From the NCBI GenBank assembly GCA_034440635.1, contig JAOTON010000210.1, positions 372,001 through 436,000 of the forward strand: DNA of 64,000 nt, read 5' to 3'. Below the pieces are notes generated by a model, which saw only the letters and a list, made by a program, of their open reading frames with translations, did no database searches and had not been told where the DNA came from. The stretch comes from Lepas anatifera. Its lineage: Eukaryota > Arthropoda > Thecostraca > Lepadidae. A program made the translations under genes and the position numbers. Shown piece after piece: positions 60,572 to 64,000 of this stretch (its first letter is position 1; every line of letters starts with the position of its first letter).

Positions 60572-61199
60572 GGTCCAATATTCTTGACAGCAGGATCATG
60601 ACCAGATCACGTCTAAACGTGATGTTGGACAATAGCGGTGGGGGCCCGGATTTAAGGGGCGCACCATAGAGTTTTCAACCCAAATTTTTTCAGTCAACGC
60701 CGTAGATTTAGTGTTGAGATTCATCATTTAAGGAGGGGGCACAGTACCCCCGTGCCTCCTAGTTCCGCCGCCTATGATACTGGAATAGGGTGCCAATGGC
60801 CTCCCAGCTCCATAAAGACTACATTGCATGAACTAGGCCGGAATGGACCGGTTACTGGTGATAGGTACAAAGTCTCGCCGCATGGCAGCCGTGGGTCTGG
60901 TTTCAACAGCATGAGTTGCCGACGACGCATTAGACAGATAACGTCGGCTGCTGCAAATCATCATCAGCCCTGCTCACAAGCTCCACGAGTTTTTAGGTGG
61001 CATCTCTAGTCCAATTATCTACACTTCATGACTTGACTTCACAAGGCCACAACATTACCGAATCAGCATTCGGAGCCTGATCCGTGAACTGACGCTTTTG
61101 TATTCCAGTCCGACTTTCCATTCAGACGGGAGTGCAGACGACTCGCGAAGCGTGTTAAATGACCACCTCTATATGTATGCATAAATTGTGAGGGGATTA
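60572..61199. other. Intergenic, small hAT-like trace
   Basis: A piece at about 60,630-60,775 runs from atagcggtgggggcccgga to ttccgccgcctat and resembles a tiny terminal-repeat element, but no duplication flanks it. The rest is unrecognised. Confidence 0.3.
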
Positions 61200-61610
61200 G
61201 CATCGCGGCCAAGCGCTCGGGTCCACCCCGGAGCTCGTTCTGCGAACCATCCGCTGGAGGCTGATCTGCCGCTTAGCGCAGCTGCGCGTCGGCCTCTCTC
61301 ATCTGCATGAACCATCGGCCATCGCCAGCGACAGCATTTCAAATAAGCGGCGGCCTGGGGCCCCGGCGGGTGGCCGGCTGGTTGCTATGGCGACGGACAG
61401 CTCAGCGGCGCCGCGCGGTCTGGGCAGTCACGTCGACGGCTCTCGCTGGAGAGAGGGAGAGGTAGCGAAGAGGGGAGGGGTGACCTCTGGAAACTTCAGA
61501 GGTGGCGCTGCGCCAGCTGGAGAGAGAACAAAGCAGGCGGGGGGAGTAAACACTAATAAGGAGATGCAGGCAGAGGGGGGTATAGTCTTTAAATTCATAA
61601 GATAATGGCA
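61200..61610 (+). promoter_or_regulatory. CpG-rich promoter-like stretch with X-box-like motif
   Basis: CpG-dense sequence unlike its AT-rich surroundings. At 61,381-61,394, GTTGCTATGGCGAC matches the RFX X-box palindrome GTTGCCATGGCAAC at 12 of 14 bases. A 72-codon frame opens at 61,387 (MATDSSAAPRGLG...), with no homology. It may be the 5' end of a gene whose other exons lie outside the window or were missed. Confidence 0.3.
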
Positions 61611-62435
61611 CAAGCGGGAGAAATCTCCCTAGGCACGAAATGCGAAATCTACATTACACCTCAATTACTGTTCTGCTGTGCAGCAAGCTCGTTCAGGACA
61701 AAAGTCTGGATTTTTTATCTCAGGTAGGGTTTTTGTAGAGTTTGTGGCGAGTGTCTGTGTAAATCCAACCTAGAATACCCCTGGAACCAAACACGACCGT
61801 GAACCGATCCCGTTATCATTACTCATCGTCATCATTATCATAGTATGACATGCCATAAATCATCCTTACCATAGTAAAAATGACCAAAGGGGAGAGCGCG
61901 GTAGTTAGCATCATGTAAAGAGTATTAGGCCGTTTGTGGTCGACTCAGGCAATCTGTGACCAGGACCGTGGCGAGATATGTAATGCCATCAGCAGATCAA
62001 GCTTGGACATTTTCAGTTGCTAGCGTTCATTGCTAAGAAGGAACCTTATGACTTATGCACGTCTTTGAAAACTGGTCAGAGAGATAGGAAAATGCGCGTT
62101 TATGTAAGGAAATGACGTGTAGGTAGGCCAAGTATATGCATGCCAGATTTTTGGGTAAGGTACAGAGGCACAGGAGGCATTTTCCAGTTGGGGTGGGGGG
62201 GGGGTGGGGGCATTGCCACTGGCAGAGCAAGGAGTGATTTGGACACTTTTTTATACAAAATATCTGGTTTTGGTCTACTTGAAACAAAAAAAACTTTTGA
62301 AAATCACGGTGGAAAGGAAACAAGAAGTCAAAATACGAAGACATGGATGTCTTGGAATTGATACACTGTCGAAGATGCTCTTTACAATAATAGGCATTTC
62401 ATCGCCCACCTTTGTTTCTTCCATCACTCTTTAAC
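61611..62435. other. Intergenic, nothing recognised
   Basis: A G-run near 62,185-62,210 and short frames only. Confidence 0.35.
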
Positions 62436-62449
62436 TGATGACAGCAGCA

Positions 62450-62530
62450 GTGAGGTGACAACGACGACGTCAGCAGCGACGGTGACAACGACGACGTCAG
62501 CAGCGACGGTGACAACAACGACGCTGTTGC
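62450..62530. repeat. 27-bp tandem repeat, about three copies
   Basis: The phrase gtgacaacgacgacgtcag, then cagcgacg, repeats with small changes and contains cgacgtca motifs. Confidence 0.8.
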
Positions 62531-62989
62531 TGAAGGCGTCTTGGGCCAGCAAATATCTGTGGAACGCTGGGACTGTTCGGCAGAGATGCTTGAATTAGTC
62601 TTAAAGATCTATTCTCAGCGTTTCCGCATGCGGAAAATCGCATGCGATGATTATTCAAATATATGGTGAAATAATCGCATGCATCCGATTCTTTGCAGAG
62701 GACATCCAATCCGGTCACATAGTAACGCATAAGCACTCCGCCTTTCTGAACTGCCTGCCAGTAGCATGTGTAGTTGTGCGGGTTGTGCGTATTCAGTGAT
62801 CTAAATATCGCTTTATGAGCGTGCTGCTTTACTTGCCACAAGCATGATTTTATTTTAGATTATCCAATTAGGGACATGCTAAGCTATGCTTTCACAAGAA
62901 ATGGTTTAATGTGATTCCGATTGCCTATGTTTGGGCTTGTGAAAACGCATTTTGGACACTGATTTTGTTTATCCACTAATCGTGAGTAT
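62531..62989. other. Intergenic with small inverted repeat
   Basis: An aatcgcatgcgat-type inverted repeat near 62,635-62,690 brackets an AT-rich core. No gene recognised. Confidence 0.35.
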
Positions 62990-63064
62990 CAGAGACGGAT
63001 CCAAGGGGGCCCAGGGGGCCCGGGCCCCCCTTAGCTCCGAAGCGCCCCAGTAATGCTCAGCGCT

Positions 63065-63101
63065 CATATCGGGCGCCTTCGGCGCCCGATATGAGCGGCG
63101 C
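63065..63101. repeat. Perfect hairpin with UUCG-type loop
   Basis: GCTCATATCGGGCGCC and its exact reverse complement flank TTC, giving a 16-bp perfect stem. The closing C(TTCG)G would form the very stable UUCG tetraloop if transcribed. Confidence 0.85.
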
Positions 63102-63259
63102 GCCTGTACCCATTTCGTGCGCCAAGGTGGTAGATACCACTTATTCCACTTGAATGAACACATACTCCTTAAAACCATGGCAAAGCGCCTCTGCCCAAAC
63201 ACTAGACGTCTTTACTGGTCTTTTGCGCCCCAGTAAAATGTTGAAGATGAAATTTAGAA

Positions 63260-64000
63260 AGCTAACAAAAGCGCCCCTGCAAAGAAAAAGGCGCCACTAG
63301 ATAACAAGATTGCGCCATGGGGTACCAATGCACCCCTGAGTAGCCTAGGCGCCCCCTGGATGAAGCGCCCCTGGGTAGCCTAGGCGCCCCCTGGATGAAG
63401 CGCCCTACGGATACCATATGCGCCCTTGGCTAGGAAAGGCGCCCCTGGGCAGCAAAGGCAAATCTTGGTAACATAGGTGAACTGGACAGCATAAGCGCCC
63501 TTTAGATAGAAATAGGCGCTTTAGGAAAATAAAATGCTCACCTTCGGTAGAAAAAGGCGCCCTTTGATAGCCTAGGCGCCCACTGGAAAAAACGCCTTAA
63601 GGATGTATTATCATATGCACCCTTGGATAGCAAAGGCGCCCCTGGACAGCAAAGACAACCCTGGATAACACAAGTGCTGTGGACAGCAAAGGCGCCCCTA
63701 GGACGGCAGCCCTTCGATAGAAAAACCGCCTTTGTATAGCCTAGGCACCCCCTGGTTGAAGCGCCCTACGGATATCATATGCACCCTTGGCTAGGAAAGG
63801 CGCCCCTGGGCTGCAAAGGCAAATATTAGTAACATAGGTGCCCTGGACAGTATAAGCGCCCCTTAGATAGGAATAGGCGCTTTAGAAAATAAAATGCTCA
63901 CCTTGGGTAGAAAAAGGCGCTCTTTGATAGCCTAGGCGCCCACTGGAAAAAGCGCCCTACGGATGTCATATGCACCCTTGGATAGCAAAGGCGCCCCTGG
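63260..64000. repeat. 361-bp higher-order repeat of 'ggcgccc' phrases
   Basis: gcgccctacggatac(c)atatg at 63,400 recurs at 63,761. The text between agrees in order (ggctaggaaaggcgcccctg, gctcaccttcggtagaaaa) with scattered changes. The period is 361 bp, with an inner phrase of about 18-20 bases. Confidence 0.85.

Larger units (their letters stand above)
62990..64000. mobile_element. hAT-like element with left terminus, continues past the window
   Basis: The left end CAGAGACGGATCCAAGGGGG matches the CAG-initial termini elsewhere. The interior from about 63,220 is a degenerate 'aggcgcccctggatagcaa' repeat. No right end is reached, so the duplication cannot be checked. Confidence 0.5.

Overview
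This window is gene-poor, repeat-dominated animal nuclear DNA, most likely from an invertebrate. The evidence is one typical metazoan ubiquitin-specific protease, RNase H-bearing I/Jockey-group LINEs, tRNA-derived SINEs, 8-bp-TSD hAT-like elements, TTAA-flanked MITEs and long minisatellites. There are no operons and no bacterial gene density. The species cannot be fixed from the sequence alone.

0-2.4 kb holds the only convincing intact host gene, an uninterrupted 413-codon USP2/8/21-type deubiquitinase. 2.4-19.5 kb is intergenic DNA filled with non-autonomous transposons: hAT-like elements with target-site duplications at 2,384-3,383 and 12,346-13,035; paired inverted MITEs at 4.67-5.54 kb; a related MITE at 16.39-17.14 kb; a possibly TA-flanked MITE at 18.39-19.34 kb; a minus-strand LINE end with a 55-bp VNTR at 11.3-12.0 kb; and two SINEs.

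19.5-39.1 kb is the most unusual region. It is a head-to-tail series of large composite repeats. Each has a head with hairpins, an AT-rich body of about 1.1 kb with a perfect palindrome, an hAT-like stretch, a long array of 50-bp monomers, and a conserved tail. A 13-bp tail motif is the exact reverse complement of the head hairpin arm. A second subfamily (28,131-29,508) has a different 13-mer that again matches its own partner, so the pair has co-diverged. A 270-bp tandem repeat with NRF1-like palindromes lies at 35.3-36.0 kb.

39.07-51.50 kb is three copies of one I-group LINE in head-to-tail order: a 3' fragment and two long, decayed copies with ORF1 (CCHC knuckles), ORF2 (endonuclease, RT, RNase H, C-terminal zinc finger) and different short-repeat tails. 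One copy carries a SINE with a 13-bp TSD and an in-frame 54-bp duplication. 51.5-52.7 kb has remnants of other LINEs.

52.8-64 kb is nested hAT-like DNA, including a 3.55-kb element with a perfect 8-bp TSD and a degenerate repeat core, then two inverted TTAA-flanked MITEs at 58.15-60.57 kb with a 151-bp hAT-like MITE between them. A CpG-rich, promoter-like stretch with an RFX X-box-like motif is at 61.2-61.6 kb. Another hAT-like element starts at 62,990, carries a 361-bp higher-order repeat, and runs off the end.
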